Below, piece by piece: positions 6,250-7,225 of a stretch of 7,225 bases of DNA. The position numbers and the translations under genes were made by a program. Origin of the DNA: CAYJLB01 sp964370845 (GTDB taxonomy: Bacteria; Bacillota; Clostridia; Oscillospirales; Ruminococcaceae). Where the stretch lies: positions 1-7,225 of the forward strand of contig CAYJLB010000084.1 in NCBI GenBank assembly GCA_964370845.1. The letters run 5' to 3'. The notes below the pieces were generated by a model, which had not been told where the DNA came from, searched no databases, and saw only the letters and a list, made by a program, of their open reading frames with translations. Position 1 is the stretch's first letter. Each line of letters opens with the position of its first letter.

Positions 6250-6255
6250 CCTTTT
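6250..6255 (-). promoter_or_regulatory. Ribosome binding site deciding the MATE start
   Basis: AAAAGG on the minus strand is 7 nt before the ATG at 6242 and only about 5 nt beyond the base of the leader hairpin (6260-6322). Hairpin formation could therefore affect ribosome access. Confidence 0.65.
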
Positions 6256-6259
6256 AAGT

Positions 6260-6322
6260 AACAACTCACAAATTAAACTAATCTAAGGGATAAAAATAGT
6301 TTAAGTTTAATTGTGAGTTGTT
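6260..6322 (-). promoter_or_regulatory. Long leader hairpin upstream of the MATE gene
   Basis: Arm 6260-6279 (ACAACTCACAAATTAAACT plus a flanking A) pairs with arm 6304-6322 over 19 pairs with a single bulged base, around a 24-nt loop. It lies wholly inside the predicted leader, which runs from about 6339 to the ATG at 6242. On the minus strand no T-run follows, so it is not an ordinary terminator for lacZ or the leader. On the plus strand it is followed by TTTTTC and could end antisense transcription. I do not recognise a known riboswitch in it. Confidence 0.6.
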
Positions 6323-6345
6323 TTTCTAAAATACACTATAGTAAT

Positions 6346-6374
6346 ATTTTACACTATTTTACTTCTTTTTTCAA
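6346..6374 (-). promoter_or_regulatory. Promoter of the MATE-EamA operon
   Basis: On the minus strand, TTGAAA (6374-6369) and TAAAAT (6351-6346) are spaced exactly 17 nt apart, each differing from consensus at one base. The transcript should start near 6339, after the lacZ stop at 6389. The transporters can therefore be expressed independently of lacZ. Confidence 0.65.
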
Positions 6375-6388
6375 GATGTTTTACTAAT

Positions 6389-7225
6389 TTATTTTAAAGG
6401 GTTAAAACAAATATTTAACTTATAATCATTAATTTTTGTTTTGTTTCTATAAAGTTGTTCCTCGCCACAGCTGTTAGAACCTACTCCGGAGTGTTTCATA
6501 TCAATGTTAACATAAAATACATCGGATTTCTCTATTTCACCGATATGCTTTGCTTTTTCGAGTGATGAAATTGAGTAATAGTGATAAGTAAAACTAACTT
6601 CATTTTCTGATTTAATGCACATTTTTTTACTATCTGAATTAAAGGACAACCACTTAACTCCAGTTCTTAAACCATTTTCTTGTGGCATAGCATATTCTTC
6701 ATGCATCTCATTAGCGTTTTTATGATACACGCCCATAAACACATGAGAATTTACATCAGAATAACTTTCATCTGGACCTAAGCCGTACCAAGAAACTTTG
6801 TCAAATTTTTTGTCAGTAGCAAAATTTATTCCTATCCTTGGAATAAATTCAGGGGCAAATTTTGAAAATTTAAATCCTTTTGCATCTAAGTCCAATTTAA
6901 CAATTCCATTAGCAAAAATTGTGTATAAGTATTCGCATTTAAAACCAAAAGTTTGGCTTAAATAAGAAAAATGAGTGTTGATTTTTACTTCTACTCGGTC
7001 GCTATGAGAAGTTGTTTCAATATTTTCAAGTTGTTCCATTTGAGCAAAAAGAAAATATTTGTTGTCCCAATCGGAGATTTTGTACATATCATTATCAATA
7101 GTAGCTCTTAAAGTATTAAGCTTTATGGGTTTGATAATGTAATTTGTATCGCCTACTTGATATTTTTTAAGATGTCCATAAACTTTGTCAAATTCAAGGC
7201 AAACTTCTTTATTAACAATCTTTAA
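6389..7225 (-). CDS. lacZ: LacZ-type beta-galactosidase, C-terminal part (5' end outside)
   Basis: The last 278 residues of a glycoside hydrolase family 2 enzyme that hydrolyses beta-galactosides such as lactose. The frame stays open to the right edge, so no start is visible. An ATG at 7087 is internal, because the codons before it encode the conserved LEFDKVYGHLKKY and the RATIDND segment that corresponds to RAPxDND in LacZ. Further LacZ C-terminal hallmarks are WYGLGPDESYSD, MPQENGLRTGVKWL and HSGVGSNSCG, the counterpart of HMGIGGDDSW. This is the Bgal_small domain, which in E. coli LacZ helps complete the active site. The catalytic glutamates lie upstream, outside the window. Odd points are Leu-Arg in place of the common Trp-Arg before AxxDND, and Cys-Gly where many homologues have a Trp. 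EbgA-like enzymes are an alternative within the same family. No clear terminator follows. Confidence 0.92.
   Translation of the reverse strand, partial: LKIVNKEVCLEFDKVYGHLKKYQVGDTNYIIKPIKLNTLRATIDNDMYKISDWDNKYFLFAQMEQLENIETTSHSDRVEVKINTHFSYLSQTFGFKCEYLYTIFANGIVKLDLDAKGFKFSKFAPEFIPRIGINFATDKKFDKVSWYGLGPDESYSDVNSHVFMGVYHKNANEMHEEYAMPQENGLRTGVKWLSFNSDSKKMCIKSENEVSFTYHYYSISSLEKAKHIGEIEKSDVFYVNIDMKHSGVGSNSCGEEQLYRNKTKINDYKLNICFNPLK
6391..6407 (+). repeat. 17-bp direct repeat, copy B (end of lacZ, upstream of MATE promoter)
   Basis: ATTTTAAAGGGTTAAAA is identical to 3910-3926. This copy encodes the last lacZ codons and two bases of its stop, and ends 17 bp upstream of the MATE -35. It could be a regulatory site embedded in coding sequence, or a coincidence in AT-rich DNA. 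Confidence 0.5.

Noticed and set aside
6243..6269. GTG at 6269 as the MATE start
   Set aside because: It lies within one arm of the leader hairpin and has no binding site upstream, whereas the ATG at 6242 has AAAAGG at 7 nt.
6362..6377. Possible lacZ terminator hairpin (ACATCTT / AAGAAGT on the minus strand)
   Set aside because: The stem is short with a mismatch, no T-run follows, and it overlaps the MATE -35, so it does not qualify.
6389..7087. Complete 232-aa gene starting at the ATG at 7087
   Set aside because: The frame remains open to the edge and the codons before this Met encode the conserved LacZ RATIDND region, so it is an internal Met of a cut gene.
1..7225. CRISPR arrays, tRNA or rRNA genes, insertion sequences, phage genes, stop-codon recoding
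   Set aside because: No regularly spaced repeats, no RNA-gene signatures, no transposase or integrase frames. Genes are intact with standard stops, and Trp codons inspected are TGG.

Overview
The window looks like a piece of a low-GC Bacillota chromosome, probably Clostridia-like. The base composition is AT-rich, with roughly one third G+C. Ribosome binding sites are strong AGGAGG-type sequences, promoters have sigma-A-like -35/-10 boxes, and the protein families are typical of Firmicutes. The standard bacterial code fits: Trp codons inspected in the sugar kinase are TGG, and stops are TAA or TAG. No rRNA, tRNA, CRISPR array, insertion sequence or phage gene was found. Seven protein genes are supported, one cut by the right edge. 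An eighth gene appears to begin at the extreme left edge.

Left third (1-2860), a sugar-acid module. A GntR/FCD-family repressor gene (33-725, minus) is divergent from a two-gene operon (plus) encoding a PfkB-type 2-keto-3-deoxygluconate (KDG) kinase (978-2075) and a KDPG aldolase (2106-2741). Together the two enzymes convert KDG to KDPG and then to pyruvate and glyceraldehyde-3-phosphate, the shared lower end of hexuronate and pectin catabolism. The KDG kinase promoter carries a perfect 12-bp palindrome (CTTGTATACAAG) over its -35 region. The same palindrome recurs inside the repressor coding sequence, suggesting a main operator plus an auxiliary intragenic one. Downstream of the repressor, a ribosome binding site and ATG at positions 3-1 mark a further gene in the repressor operon, lying outside the window. 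A strong hairpin (2802-2845) ends the KDG operon and also serves the convergent gene on the other side.

Right two thirds (2860-7225), all on the minus strand. In transcription order these are the 3' part of a LacZ-type GH2 beta-galactosidase (7225-6389, 5' end outside), a MATE-family efflux transporter (6242-4878), an EamA/DMT-family transporter (4856-3984) and a LacI-family regulator (3859-2864) whose DNA-binding domain resembles the EbgR/GalR group. The MATE and EamA genes are 21 bp apart and probably form one transcript from a promoter just after lacZ. That transcript has a leader of about 97 nt containing a long hairpin. An exact 17-bp repeat occurs in the lacI-type promoter and at the end of lacZ, just upstream of the MATE promoter, with a weaker third copy in the leader. 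It may link control of the transporters and the regulator.

The enzymes and transporters belong to known families. The less ordinary content is regulatory: the paired palindromes, the 17-bp repeat and the MATE leader hairpin. I found no clearly new protein system.
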